Numbered from the stretch's first letter, positions 1-9,426 are shown. The stretch is DNA of 64,000 nucleotides from Streptomyces sp. TLI_146 (GCF_002846415.1 NZ_PJMX01000001.1:310001-374000); one strand, 5' to 3'. A program made the numbers and translations. The notes: generated by a model from the sequence alone, not told the origin.

Positions 1-454
1 CGCCACCCGAACCCCCTGCTCGTCCCCGACCACCCGCGCCATACCAATTGGTTGGGCGCTGGGGGCCGAGGCGGCCCTCGGCGAGACCACCCTACCGAGT
101 GACGCTCTTGGCGCACCCATTGGTCGCGGGCGCCTTCCATCTGCAGACGGCCCTGTGCCAGGACGGCTGCGGCGTTAGTTTCCGCGCCAATCCGCGCACC
201 GCGCACTGCCGCCATGCCGCCATGCCGCCATGCCGCCGACGACAGCACCGCCTACGGCACTGATGAGGCCGACTCCTCCCGCAATGACCGCTGCCCACCC
301 TTGATCCACGGGTGCACGGTTGCATAGTGCCGAGGCGGCCGTGACTGCCTTTCAGAACCGCGTCCGAATTCGTGCACACCGCAGATCGAGCAACGCGCAC
401 TTCGACGGACCCGCGACAACCACAAGGGATTGCGCAGAGATTCGGCGGGTGGAG
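1..454. other. Stretch without a recognisable gene
   Basis: No frame here has a convincing protein. The only structure seen is a short 9-base tandem repeat near 208-237. The open frames that exist are arginine- and proline-rich, as expected from GC-rich DNA read in the wrong frame. Confidence 0.5.
208..237. repeat. Short tandem repeat, unit gccgccatg
   Basis: About three and a third head-to-tail copies of the 9-mer gccgccatg lie in a stretch with no gene. Such a repeat is prone to slippage. No function can be assigned. Confidence 0.7.
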
Positions 455-838
455 TCAGGAGCTGGCTGCCGCTATTGCGGTCGTTCCCTGCTGGGAGCGG
501 GGGGTTTTCTCGCCGACGCGGCCGGGTTCGATGGTGCGGGGGTCGATGGCTTCGCCGGGGGCGCCGATCTGGTAGACGCCGTGGGGCTGGGTGTCGCGGT
601 CGTGGGGCAGGAGGAAGAAAACGCGGCGGCGGTGCAGGCCGCTGTCGGGGTCGGCTTCGGCGTGCTGGTCGAGTTCGGTGTAGCCGATCATGCGCCCGTC
701 GCGGTGGTAGCGGGGCTTGCCGCGCCGGCGGGGGGTTTTGTCCAGGGCCTGGCGGACGTAGTCGAGCGGCGTCGGGTCTTCCAGCCACACCACGTCGCTC
801 TCGTGGCGCAGTTCGCTCTCGTGCAGTAGCGAGCTCAC
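455..838 (-). CDS. Hypothetical protein, 127 aa, mobile-element type
   Basis: A soluble, charged protein beginning at a GTG (838-836) with an AAGGGG Shine-Dalgarno-like run about 8 bases upstream. It has no signal peptide or membrane segment. The middle is polar and rich in Arg, Asp and His, and the last 20 residues are low-complexity. It lies just downstream of a broken primase-like gene on the same strand, so it is probably cargo of the same decayed integrative element. I do not recognise a domain, so function is unknown. Confidence 0.5.
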   Translation of the reverse strand: MSSLLHESELRHESDVVWLEDPTPLDYVRQALDKTPRRRGKPRYHRDGRMIGYTELDQHAEADPDSGLHRRRVFFLLPHDRDTQPHGVYQIGAPGEAIDPRTIEPGRVGEKTPRSQQGTTAIAAASS

Positions 839-937
839 AGCTGCGGCCCCTTCCGGTCGGTGGTGCGGGCTGGCGTGTGGACGGCTGCCCGGGTTTCGTC
901 GTACGTGCGTGCAACAGGGTGCGGCAGGGCGCGCGGT

Positions 938-1262
938 TCAGCCACGGCCGCCCCCGCCGTGCTGGTCGGGGTCGGTGTCCTCGGGCAGCAGGCCCAGGCC
1001 CGGGTAGTACTTCTTGCCGCTGGACCCTTGGTCATGTCCGCCGGTGAGGCCAGGCCCAGTTCACTGCGCACCCGGGTGGCGAAGGCGCGGGCGGTCGCGG
1101 GGCGGATGCCCTCCCCGGCCAGACACCAGGAGCAGTAGGCGCTGTAGAGGAGGCCTTGCTCGACGCGCAGGTCGCCGCTGTCGCCGACGGCCGGGTCGCG
1201 GGTGCAGCGTTCGGTGAGGAAGCGGCCGATGTGGTCTTCGGTGGGCCACCTCAGGGGCCGGG
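938..1262 (-). pseudogene. Primase/helicase-like C-terminal fragment, frameshifted
   Basis: Reading leftwards, a continuous frame from about 1262 to 1025 encodes a helical segment (core GRFLTERCTRD...LLYSAYCSWC...ARAFATRVRSELGL). Near 1024 the sense frame shifts by one base and continues as KKYYPGLGLLPEDTDPDQ to a stop at 938-940. This resembles the winged-helix region after the helicase domain in phage/plasmid P4-type primases; that match is by eye and tentative. The N-terminal helicase part is missing and the fragment overlaps the end of the membrane-protein gene at 1251. It is taken as a mobile-element relic. Confidence 0.45.
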
Positions 1263-1703
1263 GCCCTGCCGAGGGGTTCGCCTGGCGACCATGACCGCCG
1301 CGATACCGGTGCAGAGACCGCCGAAAGCAGATGCGATCGCCGCTCCGGCAAGCGCGATATCCGTGGCACTGGTCGTCTCCCCACTGGCCTTCGCAGGCGG
1401 GGAGGTCTCCCCACCGTCCGTCTCCCCGCCACTCGTCTCGGAAGGAGGCGTCACCGCCCCGACCCCTCCGCTATCAGCGCTGCTTTCTGTCGGAACGGCC
1501 GTGGACGTGGGCGATCCGCTATCAGCGCTGGTCTCCGTCGGAACGGCCGTGAATGTGGCCGAGGTGGAATCGACCGGCTCGGGGAGACTGGAACGTTCCG
1601 GTCGGCCCCAGAGGAAAAGAACCAGCACGAGACTGGTGACCAGACAGAGCCCGGCGAGGACCGCGAGCCACGCGATCAGGCGCTTCCGTGCTTTCACTGC
1701 CAT
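1251..1703 (-). CDS. Small membrane protein with Ser/Thr-rich repeat linker
   Basis: A 150-residue protein with two membrane helices. A basic start (KARKR) precedes a helix at about residues 9-30. A long Ser/Thr/Glu/Pro-rich linker follows, then a second helix at about 116-139 and a short basic tail. The linker holds two copies of a TAVPTE-(T/S)-SADSG unit, encoded by a DNA direct repeat. The topology suggests an extracellular disordered loop between two anchors. Its last bases overlap the primase-like remnant. The family is not recognised. Confidence 0.6.
   Translation of the reverse strand: MAVKARKRLIAWLAVLAGLCLVTSLVLVLFLWGRPERSSLPEPVDSTSATFTAVPTETSADSGSPTSTAVPTESSADSGGVGAVTPPSETSGGETDGGETSPPAKASGETTSATDIALAGAAIASAFGGLCTGIAAVMVARRTPRQGPGP
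1468..1551. repeat. Imperfect 36-bp direct repeat within a coding region
   Basis: Two copies (1468-1503 and 1516-1551), with a period of 48 bases, share the core ccgctatcagcgctg and the end tcggaacggccgtg. They encode the duplicated Ser/Thr-rich unit of the membrane protein. The repeat probably arose by slippage or unequal crossing-over. Confidence 0.75.
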
Positions 1704-2003
1704 GGCATGCCCCTCGCGGACCTCTGGGTGACCGGCAAGATCCTTCCTACGTCACGAACTGCTCCGGCGCCGCTCGGCGCGACGGCGTGTCATGTGGGAA
1801 AACGCTTCTGCGACCCGGACGTGCTTCACGTCGCCCCAGGGCGGGAGCAGGTGGATTCAGCAATGGCCTCCATTGGCCGCCCAGGACGTCAGCCGGTTCG
1901 TCGAGCAGCGCCGGGGCGGGGCGCCCCGCGGGTTCTAGGGATAGCGCCGAGGCAAGCCCAGAAGCCGCAGGTACTTGATCTTGGCGGGTGGTGCTCGGTC
2001 CGC

Positions 2004-2313
2004 TCAACGTAGGCTGGCAGCCGGGAGTGCGTTGACGCGGTTCTCGTACCAGCGGGGGCCTTGCGCTGGGCCGGGCTTGCCGCGGTGCCGTCGAAGGCTG
2101 GCAGGGGCCGAGGAGTTGGCGGTGGACGGCGGGCGCGACAGTGACGCGAAGGGTGCAGCCCTGGCCGCGCCGTACGGTCACGCACTGGTCGAGCGCTGTC
2201 CGCTCGGCGGCCTCCAGTTCGGCGGCGCGGAGGAAGTCGGCGACCTTGCCCGGCATGTCGAGGGTAACCGGTAGCTCCGAGGCGTCCTTGTGGCCGGTGG
2301 TGTGCTTGGGCAT
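2004..2313 (-). pseudogene. Frameshifted hypothetical protein
   Basis: The N-terminal frame from ATG 2313 reads as a plausible soluble helical protein (VADFLRAAELEAAERTALDQ). Near 2100 the sense frame seems to move: another frame there reads SLRRHRGKPG...RWYENRVNALPAASLR and stops at 2004-2006, which looks like a natural C-terminus. The original frame runs on only as proline- and arginine-rich sequence. The family is not recognised. The frameshift is inferred from residue composition. Confidence 0.4.
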
Positions 2314-2405
2314 GGGGTCGGCGACGGCGATACAGATGGCACCCTGTCAGAAACCGAGGCGCAGCAGGGCGACGGCGGTGGGCAAGTACTGGAGATAGTC
2401 CCGGC

Positions 2406-2811
2406 TCAGACGGCTACACGAGTGGGCGCAGCGTCCGCACGTCCGTAGGCGAGCACCTGGGCAAGGACCTCTCGGAAGCGGATGGTGTCCTCGGCCGGTG
2501 CTTCGATGACGGCCTCGATCTCGCCGTCGCTCAACCGCAGGTCCTCCAGTGCTTCAGGACGGAGCGAGACGCGAAGGACATTGCCCGTCAGAACGGCTTC
2601 GCGGACACAGCCATACGCGGTGTCCGGCGGTGACGAGGCAGTGTGTGTCCATGCCCGAGGCGACTTCCTGATCGTCTGGGTCGTCCTCGCCCGCCATGAA
2701 CATCAAGACGAATCCGCTTCCGTCCTCCCCTTCGGCGAGAGCAGCCTCGGTGAAGTAGCCGTCAGGGTCGATCTCGGTTATGGCGACACGAGCAGTGAAT
2801 CGGTACGTCAT
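2406..2811 (-). pseudogene. Imm10-family immunity protein, frameshifted
   Basis: The first half (from ATG 2811) has the character of the Imm10 polymorphic-toxin immunity family: MTYRFTARV opening, an acidic central strand and an EVASGMD segment. At about 2622-2630 the frame breaks. The sense sequence continues one frame over as TAYGCVREAVLTGNVLRVSL... to a stop at 2406-2408, giving the usual length of about 130 residues. Imm10 proteins normally neutralise a nuclease-type toxin encoded next to them. No toxin gene is visible nearby, so this is an orphan, either inactive or miscalled because of a one-base error. Confidence 0.6.
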
Positions 2812-3208
2812 GACGGGGTTCTACCAGCGCGCTCAACCGAGGCAGGACGCAGGGGCGGGGCGCCAACGTTCCCCCTTCCCAACAACGGCGCCCATGACGC
2901 GGACTCCCGGATCCCCCTGGGGAAAGGCCCCGCCGTAACCCTGCTGGCCCGGCGGCCGTTGAATCAGACGTCGCGTGTGTGCACCCGGTCCCCCCGGATA
3001 CGCGAACCGTCGGGGGCCTGACCCCCGAGCTCAGGCCCCCGCAGCCAACCGCACGGGGACCGGATCCGTTCCCGCTCACATGGCCCTGCGCACGTCCACG
3101 CGGGCAGGATGGTCCCCGTCCACAAGAGCGAGCCTGCGCGCACCGATCGGTCTCGTGTGCCATCAGGCGGCGTCTTTTCGCAACTCTGTACATGCGCCAG
3201 GAGAATTG
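2812..3208. other. Intergenic region upstream of the ligase fragment
   Basis: No convincing coding frame. It contains one GC-rich hairpin (3011-3041) about 170 bases before the ligase start, and a good Shine-Dalgarno sequence (AGGAG at 3199-3203) at its end. Confidence 0.5.
3011..3041. terminator. GC-rich hairpin, possible terminator or attenuator
   Basis: Perfect 11-bp inverted repeat, cgggggcctga (3011-3021) and tcaggcccccg (3031-3041), with a 9-base loop. There is no U-tract, as is usual in Streptomyces. It sits between the Imm10 remnant and the ligase fragment. Confidence 0.5.
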
Positions 3209-4021
3209 ATGAGCAACCTCGCCACCGGTTTGAGGGATGCCGCCGGCCAGTACCCGCAACGCCCGGCCATCAGCCTGCGCGGGAGCGTCCTGACCTACGC
3301 CGATCTCGATGAACTCAGCGCCCGGGCGGCCGGCGGAATGCTCGCGCGGGGCGTCCGTGCCGGCGATCGGGTCGGACTCGCGTTGCTTGATGTCCCGGCA
3401 TTCGCGGTCCTCCACTTCGGCGCCCTGCGTATCGGCGCAGTGGTCGTCACGGGTGACGCGCGCAGCGGGCACCGCAACCTACGGCGCCACTTCGGCTCGG
3501 TCGGGCCGCAGCTGATCTTCGTCGCGTCCGGCGCGATGCCGCCGCAGGACCACAACGCTGCCAGCATGTGGGTGCCCGCCGGCCCGGGCATCCTGGCCGA
3601 GATCGCGTTGTGGCCGCGACACGACGACCTCACCCAGCGGGACGACGACCCGGCTGTCGCCTACGTCCGTCCCGGGCTGGCGGACATTTGCACGGCGGCC
3701 GAGCTGACGCACGGCACCATGCGAGGGGACGCGTACGTGGCGGCCGTGGCGCTTCTGGGTTCGACGCCGGAGGACACCGTCGTGGCCACACTGCCGGTGA
3801 TCCATCCAGCTGGCCAGAGCTGCGGACTCAACGCAACTGTCCTCGCTGGCGCATGCCTGACGCTGCACCCGGACGCAGAAGCACCCCGCGCACTGTCGGC
3901 CCGCGAACCCCTCTCCGAGGCCGCCCTCGTCGCCGGCAAGACCCACCAACTGCACAGCGATGTCCCGCCGAACGTCACAAGGCTGACGCCGCGTACGCCT
4001 TCGGCGGCATCCCGGTGCTGA
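3209..4021 (+). pseudogene. Adenylate-forming ligase, N-terminal part only
   Basis: ATG 3209 follows an AGGAG site and opens with a typical acyl-CoA/AMP ligase N-terminus (LTYADLDELSARAAG, then a hydrophobic GDRVGLALLDVPAF core). Intact members of about 500 residues activate carboxylic acids as acyl-adenylates. This frame has 270 residues, and the Thr/Ser/Gly-rich ATP-binding loop and the C-terminal lid domain are absent. The end (TPRTPSAASRC) looks out of frame. Just beyond, another frame reads sensibly (AAYAFGGIPVLSIGDEKYRV), so a break or fusion lies near 3980. It is probably a relic of a biosynthetic locus shared with the HAD fragment downstream. Confidence 0.6.
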
Positions 4022-4379
4022 GCATAGGTGACGAGAAGTATCGCGTAGGTGGAAGACCGCCTGGTGCACTCCAGGGGCCTGCGCAAGCCCGTCATGGTGC
4101 GGCTGTGCGGTCGCTGTCGTGCGATGCCAACCTGGGGCCGCGACTGACCGCGCGGCAGTACGGTCAGCGCCGGATCGATTCCGTCGCCGAGCTGGGCCGC
4201 CTCCTGGGCACGCACGCCGTTGCGACCGGCGGGTTGATGGAGCGTCCCGTCCCAGCCCACGCGACCGTAGGCGGGCTGAACGTCTTGGGCCTGCTCCCCC
4301 TGATGCCCGAGTACCCAGGACACTCGAGCCTGCTGGGGGCCACGGCCATGAGCACGTCGCATGAGACCCGCAGGGGTGG
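4022..4379 (+). other. Coding-like remnant between ligase and HAD fragments
   Basis: The same frame that becomes sensible near 3980 stays open here with high third-position G/C. It has a hydrophobic C-terminal stretch near 4260-4350 (VGGLNVLGLLPLMPEYPG). It has no start of its own and the family is not recognised. It may be the end of a neighbour truncated into the ligase. Confidence 0.35.
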
Positions 4380-4907
4380 GTGCAGGCTGTGCTGTTCGAC
4401 CTGGACGGCACGCTGGCCGACACCGAGGCGATCAGCACGGGCGCGCTGCGCGGGGCCTGGGCCCGCGCGCAACAGGCAGGAGAGGCACCGCTGGAGGAGT
4501 TGCCGGCCATGGCCGGCCAGCCGCTGGAGACCATCCTCGCCCGCCTGGGATTGCCCGCGCGCCTCGCGGAGCTCTACCGGCAGGAGGCCGCCACGCTGAC
4601 CAGCCGGGCACGGTTGTTCGATGCGGCCCTGACATGGCTGACCATACTGCGCGCACGCCAGGTACCCGTTGGAGTGATCACCGGCAAGCAGCGCGCCCGC
4701 GCCACCGGGCTGCTCCAGCAGCTGTGTATCGCTGATCTGATCGGCGCGGTGGTCGACGGGAGTGGCCATGAACGTCCTCAACCGGCGGCGTACGCCGGCC
4801 CTCTTCTGCACGGCACCGATGATCGCGGCCGGTTTGGCAGCGGCGCCCGGCGCGGCCGCCGCGCAGGCACCGGTCACGTCTGCGGAGCGCGGGTGTACCG
4901 TCCGTGA
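4380..4907 (+). pseudogene. HAD-family phosphatase, C-terminally disrupted
   Basis: The GTG start at 4380 opens with HAD motif I, VLFDLDGTLADTEA, whose first Asp is the nucleophile and second the acid/base. A helical cap follows, and motif II (VGVITGK) is near residue 100. Motifs III and IV (a Lys, then a GDxxxD-type loop) should follow within 80 residues. Instead, after about 4760, the frame turns into Arg/Gly-rich sequence overlapping an exported-protein gene that starts at 4768. The catalytic C-terminus is therefore lost. Intact relatives hydrolyse small phosphate esters. Confidence 0.6.
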
Positions 4908-5260
4908 CGGATACCCACCGGCCGCCCGGAACACCAGCGTCGGCGGGACCCTGACGAAGTACAAGTACACGAACTCTCCCTACATAGGCGACCGCTACGA
5001 CAGCTGCGCCCACAGCCTCAAGCTGTACTACGGCGGTTACTCCAGCCCCCGGTGGCGTACTACGAGGTGTCGTACGCCCATCCCACCGGGCGCGAGTGGA
5101 GCACCTGGCAGGGACGTATGGGTGAGAACCGGGTCGTGACCTGGAACGACCCCGAGATCGGCAGCTGGAACTTCAAGGTGCGGGCGTGCGCACAGTCGAT
5201 CGACGAGGACCAGAGGCGCAGCTGCACGTCCTGGTCGCCGCGTCGGCCGCTTACATCCAC
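4768..5260 (+). pseudogene. Small exported protein, single-base frameshift
   Basis: ATG 4768 follows a GGAG site and begins MNVLNRRRTPALF, a hydrophobic core and an Ala-rich cleavage region (AAAPGAAAAQA), a clear Sec signal peptide. The mature part is Tyr/Gly/Ser-rich with Cys. In the C run at about 5045-5051 the frame slips. The sense sequence resumes one frame over as VAYYEVSYAHPTGREW and ends in a Cys-containing tail near 5250, where it meets the convergent SARP gene. The family is not recognised. The slip in a homopolymer makes a sequencing error possible. Confidence 0.55.
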
Positions 5261-8200
5261 CCACGGACGCGCCCGTGCTCGTCGTCGGCCATCTCCGCCA
5301 GGGCGACGGCACCGGCCGTGGCTGCCAGGGTCCTCGCCCGTCCCAGCTCGGCGAGGGCTTGGGGGCCGGAGCGGGAGGCGGCCAGCGCGCTTCCCGCGAT
5401 CAGGCGTGCCCTCGCCTCGTATAAGGGCATGCGGGCCGCCGCGAACACCTCCGCCGCCCGTAGCGCGGTCGACGCCGCGGCGGCCTCCCGCCGGAGGAGC
5501 TCCACCTCGGCACGGGCGAGCAGGGCGAAGCCCGCGGAGGCCGGCGGCCCGCCCGGTGTCACGGCGGCCGCCGCGCAACGCACCCACCGCCCGGCGGCCG
5601 CGATATCGCCCCGGGCCAGTTCCGCACTGGTCAGCACGCCGAACCACAAGGGGCGCAACGGCGCCTCGTAGCCGACGAGTTCCGGCCCGCCGCCCCCGTC
5701 GAGGACGGTGCGTACGCATCCCTCGGGGTCGCCGGTGAGCAGCAGTGCCTGGCCGAGCAGCGCGGTCACCGTCGCTCTGCGGGACTCCGGGTCGGTGCTG
5801 GTCCGGGACAGGGAATCCCGGCAGAGCTTCTGTGCTCCCGGGGCGTCCCCCCGCCACAGGAGGACCGCGGCGCGTACAGATTCGGCCAGCGAGCAGGGTT
5901 CGTCGCTGCCAACCAGCGCCGCCGCCTCCAGGGCGTCGTCGGCGCCGGCCGCGGCCTCGTCCAGGCGACCCAGCCACAGGTGTACGTAGGCCCTGGCCTC
6001 CAGCAGGTCGGCCAGGAGCGTGCTGCGACCGGTGCGCTGGCAGATGTCCAGGCCCCGGTCGATCCGTTGCAGCGCGGCGTCGTAGCGGCCCTGGAACATC
6101 TGCGTCCATCCCACCGTGACCAGGGCGTTGAGCCAGTCGGCCGATGGCTCGTCGGCCATGCAGGCGAGTGCGCCCAGAGCCCGGTCCAGGTGGTGGGCCG
6201 AGCGGGCGTCGTCTCCCGCCTGTATGTGGGCCAGGGCCAGCAGGCCGTGCGCTTCGGCGAGGCACGGCAGGTTCCCGCTGCGGTCAGAGGCGTCCCGTGC
6301 GCGTTCGGCCCAGTCGACGGCCGCGGGCAGGTCGAAGGAACGCAGTGCCGCAGCCGCGGCCGCCAGGTGCAGGGCCGGGGCCGGGGAGTCCGCTCGACCC
6401 GCTCTGCGCGCCAGTTCCTCCCGCAGGAGCGACAGCGCTTCCCCGTACCGGCCGAGCAGCCACTGCGTCCTGGCGAGCGAGGCGGTCAGACGGGCCCGCG
6501 CGTCCCAGGCGTCGGTGGGCAGCAGCGTGGCGACTTCTCGCAGGACGACTCGGCTGTCCCTCAGCCGCCCGGCCAGGCTCAGCGCTTCGGCCTGCTGGAG
6601 CAGGAGCTCCGGCCGATCGGCGCCGGTCGCACCGAGTAGTCGTAGCGCCTCGCCCGTCCAGGAGGCCGAGGTGACTGGGGCGGCGGCCATGATCTGACGG
6701 GCGGCCCGCACCAGCAGCCCGGCCGCGTCCGTGTCACCCAGGCGGGCCGAACGCTGGACGTGCGAGGCCCTGTCGGCCGGCGAAGCGCCGCGTGCTGCAA
6801 GCCCGTCGGCGGCTCGGGCATGGGCCTGGATCCGCCATCCCGCCCCCAGCCCCTGGTACACCGCCGCACGCACCAGCGGATGGCGGAACCGGAACCGCCG
6901 GGTGAAGTCCACCTGCCGCACGAGGTCCCGCTCCACGAGCTGGTCCAGAGCTGACAGGGTGCGGGGCAGGTCGATCCGCGCCACGGCCGCCGCCAGCTCC
7001 GCGTCGAAGGCGTCCCCGAGCACGGCACCGGCACCGGCCGTGGCCCGCGCGGCGGGCGACAAGGCCTCCAGCTCCTCCTCCAGCGCGGCCCGCACCGAGT
7101 GCGGCAGCTCGTCCACGCACCCCGGCGCGCCCGGGGCGGAGGGCGGACGGCTCCGGGCGCTGCGAGCCAGCGCCTCCAGGTAGAACGGGTTGCCCTCCGA
7201 GGCCGCGTACAGTCGGCCGAACTCCCAGCTCCGCGCCGCCGCGCCGCACAGCTCGGCACTCTCGGCCGGTGTGAGCGGTCCCACCTCGACCCGGGTGCAG
7301 TGGCCCGCCCTCTGGGCGCGGGCCAGCGCTGCCACCAGCCGGGGCGGGGACTGGCGGGCCCGGTGGGCGAGCACGAGCAGCAGCGGCGTGCGGGGCGGGT
7401 GCCTCACCACGTGGTCGATGAACTCGACGGTCGCCGGGTCCGACCAGTGGAGGTCGTCCAGGCGGAGGACGAGCCCGCCGGAGCCGCCGAGCGCGTTCAG
7501 CAGCGCCTGTAAGGAACGGTGGAACCAGTACCGTTCCGCTTCCACCGGCTTCGCTCCTGGGCGCCGCTCGGCCAGGGCGGGGAAGACCGTGCCGAGCAGG
7601 TCGAGCGAGAGGTCCGGCAGTTCGAGGGGCGCGCCCAGGTGTTCGTCCAGCGCGTCCACCAGCACGCCGTACGGAGCCTGGTCGAACTCCGGGCAACGGC
7701 CGGTCAAAACCGTCAGACCGCGTCGGCGGGCCCGCTCGCCCACCTCCTCCAGCAGCCGGGTCTTCCCGATGCCCGGCTCACCCACGAGCTCCAGCACGGC
7801 CGGCCCGCCGGTCAGGGTGTCCTCGATCGCCCCCTCAGCGAGCGCGAGTTCGGCCGTGCGCCCGACGAGCCGGCGGGCCGGGGCGGCGCGGAGCAGGACA
7901 GCGGGCTCGGCGACAGCGGCGGGTCCGGCGCCGACCGGAAGGTCGAGCGCGGGGTCGGTGGTGAGGATCCACTGGTGCAGCTCCCGCAGCCGGGGGCCCG
8001 GGTCGCAGCCGAGTTCCTCGCACAGCCGCTCCCTGAGCTGCCGGTAGTGGTGCAGGGCATCTGCCGGCCGACCGCACCGGTACAGGGCGAGCATGAGCTG
8101 CCCGGCCAGTCTCTCGTCCAGCGGGTGTGTCCGTGCGCGGCGGGCCAGTTCGCCCGACAGCTCGGCGTGGCGGCCGCACCGGAGCCGGGCGTCGGTGCGG

Positions 8201-8679
8201 TCCAGCTCGGCCCCGAAACGCTCGTGGTCCAAGGTGTCGCGCAGTTCGTTGCTCCAGAGCGTGTCGAGGCCAGCCAGGGCGTCCCCGCGCCACAGGCCAA
8301 GGGCCCGGTCGAACAGGTCGGCCGCCCGGTCGTCGCGTTCGGCAGTCCGGGCCCTGCCCACGAGATCGCGGAACTCGCGCAGATCCACCACCGCCCGTCC
8401 GACACCGAGGACATAACCACCGGAGCTACGGGAGATGTCCACGCCTTCCACGTCCGCGAGCGCGCGCCGCAACCGGGAGACGTAGCCGTACAGCGTGTCG
8501 CGGGCGCGCCGGGGGGAGGCGGGGTCCGCCCACACCCTCTCGACGAGCCGGTCGGCCGGCACGACGCGGTCGACGTCCACCAGGAGTGCCGCCAGCACGC
8601 ACCGCTGCCGTGCGTGGCCGAGGTCCAAGGGCCGTCCGTCGACGCGTGCCTCGACGCTGCCGAGCAGACCGAACTCCAC
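5251..8679 (-). CDS. Large SARP-family transcriptional regulator with ATPase domain
   Basis: A 1,142-residue AfsR/DnrI-type regulator. Residues about 1-95 form an OmpR-like winged helix (RQRCVLAALL...VSRLRRAL) and 98-245 the bacterial transcriptional activation domain. An AAA-type ATPase module follows, with Walker A at 300-308 (GEPGIGKTR) and Walker B near 405 (LRLDDLHWSD). The C-terminal half is an Ala-rich helical array of TPR type. I chose GTG 8679 because the domain starts MEFGLLGSVEARVDG; a TTG at 8691 is an alternative. Codon 390 is TTA (7512-7510), so translation should depend on the bldA tRNA. Such proteins usually activate secondary-metabolite or secretion genes; the target is unknown, but an exported-protein gene lies divergently. 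Confidence 0.9.
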   Translation of the reverse strand: MEFGLLGSVEARVDGRPLDLGHARQRCVLAALLVDVDRVVPADRLVERVWADPASPRRARDTLYGYVSRLRRALADVEGVDISRSSGGYVLGVGRAVVDLREFRDLVGRARTAERDDRAADLFDRALGLWRGDALAGLDTLWSNELRDTLDHERFGAELDRTDARLRCGRHAELSGELARRARTHPLDERLAGQLMLALYRCGRPADALHHYRQLRERLCEELGCDPGPRLRELHQWILTTDPALDLPVGAGPAAVAEPAVLLRAAPARRLVGRTAELALAEGAIEDTLTGGPAVLELVGEPGIGKTRLLEEVGERARRRGLTVLTGRCPEFDQAPYGVLVDALDEHLGAPLELPDLSLDLLGTVFPALAERRPGAKPVEAERYWFHRSLQALLNALGGSGGLVLRLDDLHWSDPATVEFIDHVVRHPPRTPLLLVLAHRARQSPPRLVAALARAQRAGHCTRVEVGPLTPAESAELCGAAARSWEFGRLYAASEGNPFYLEALARSARSRPPSAPGAPGCVDELPHSVRAALEEELEALSPAARATAGAGAVLGDAFDAELAAAVARIDLPRTLSALDQLVERDLVRQVDFTRRFRFRHPLVRAAVYQGLGAGWRIQAHARAADGLAARGASPADRASHVQRSARLGDTDAAGLLVRAARQIMAAAPVTSASWTGEALRLLGATGADRPELLLQQAEALSLAGRLRDSRVVLREVATLLPTDAWDARARLTASLARTQWLLGRYGEALSLLREELARRAGRADSPAPALHLAAAAAALRSFDLPAAVDWAERARDASDRSGNLPCLAEAHGLLALAHIQAGDDARSAHHLDRALGALACMADEPSADWLNALVTVGWTQMFQGRYDAALQRIDRGLDICQRTGRSTLLADLLEARAYVHLWLGRLDEAAAGADDALEAAALVGSDEPCSLAESVRAAVLLWRGDAPGAQKLCRDSLSRTSTDPESRRATVTALLGQALLLTGDPEGCVRTVLDGGGGPELVGYEAPLRPLWFGVLTSAELARGDIAAAGRWVRCAAAAVTPGGPPASAGFALLARAEVELLRREAAAASTALRAAEVFAAARMPLYEARARLIAGSALAASRSGPQALAELGRARTLAATAGAVALAEMADDEHGRVRGWM

Positions 8680-8814
8680 CAGCCGGTTCAAGGTTTCCCC
8701 CAGATCCACCACAGGCCGACCGTGCACCGTAACGGAACGAACGATGGCATGAGCACGCGTGGGGAATCCACCGCTGCTCAGCCCTTCCACCCACCCATCA
8801 AGGGAGCGTGCACC

Positions 8815-9399
8815 ATGCGGAGAATCGGCACGAAGGCCGGAGCCCTGCTCGGCGGGGTCGCGTTGATCGGGGGCGCGGCCCTCGCGACCGCACCGCTCGC
8901 CCAGGCCGACAGCGGCCCGGCGGTGAAGACGGCCGGGACAGCGGCGCGGTTCGAAGGGAGGACGATCGACCTGTCCAAGGACTGGGGCGCCGCGAAGGCG
9001 TGCACCATCTGGCGGAGCCAGGGCGTGGTCGAGTGCTACCGCACGCAGAAGGAGCAGGAGCAGGCGGCCACGAAACTGGCGCGACTTCGGACCGAGAGCG
9101 TGGCCCTCGCCTCCTGCTCCACGCCACTGCGCCTGTACGAGCACGGCGAGTTCAACTACAACGGCAGCGTCAACGGCCGCACCCTGTCCTTCTACGACCG
9201 GGGCTCCTGGCAGAACCTGACCGACTACGGCTTCAACGACGAGACGTCGTCGTACCGGACGGGCAGCTGCGGAGCGCACCTGGCCGAGCACATCGGGGGA
9301 CAGGGCTACTGGTATCCGGGCAACACCAACGCCTGGTACTCCGAAGGGGTCTTGTACCAGGGCTGGAACGACCGGATCAGCTCCATCTACAACGCCTGA
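8815..9399 (+). CDS. Exported protein, beta/gamma-crystallin or I36 inhibitor-like
   Basis: ATG 8815 with AGGGAG 9 bases upstream; 194 residues. The signal peptide (MRRIGTKAGALLGG, hydrophobic core, APLAQA cleavage region) is clear. The mature domain has an LRLYEHGEFNYNG segment and a later FYDRGSWQNLTDYGFND segment, the pattern of Greek-key crystallin-type domains seen in Streptomyces metalloprotease inhibitors (peptidase inhibitor I36). At least four Cys could form disulfides. It is divergent from the SARP gene (135 bp between starts), so it may be controlled by it. The inhibitor role is inferred by resemblance only. Confidence 0.7.
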   Translation: MRRIGTKAGALLGGVALIGGAALATAPLAQADSGPAVKTAGTAARFEGRTIDLSKDWGAAKACTIWRSQGVVECYRTQKEQEQAATKLARLRTESVALASCSTPLRLYEHGEFNYNGSVNGRTLSFYDRGSWQNLTDYGFNDETSSYRTGSCGAHLAEHIGGQGYWYPGNTNAWYSEGVLYQGWNDRISSIYNA

Positions 9400-9426
9400 T
9401 CCCGCCACCGGGCACATCGGCCCGAC

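Noticed and set aside
208..237. CRISPR-like array
   Set aside because: The repeat unit is only 9 bases and without spacers.
7519..8814. Plus-strand extension of the exported-protein frame back to 7519
   Set aside because: It would put the signal peptide in the middle of a protein; ATG 8815 has its own ribosome site.
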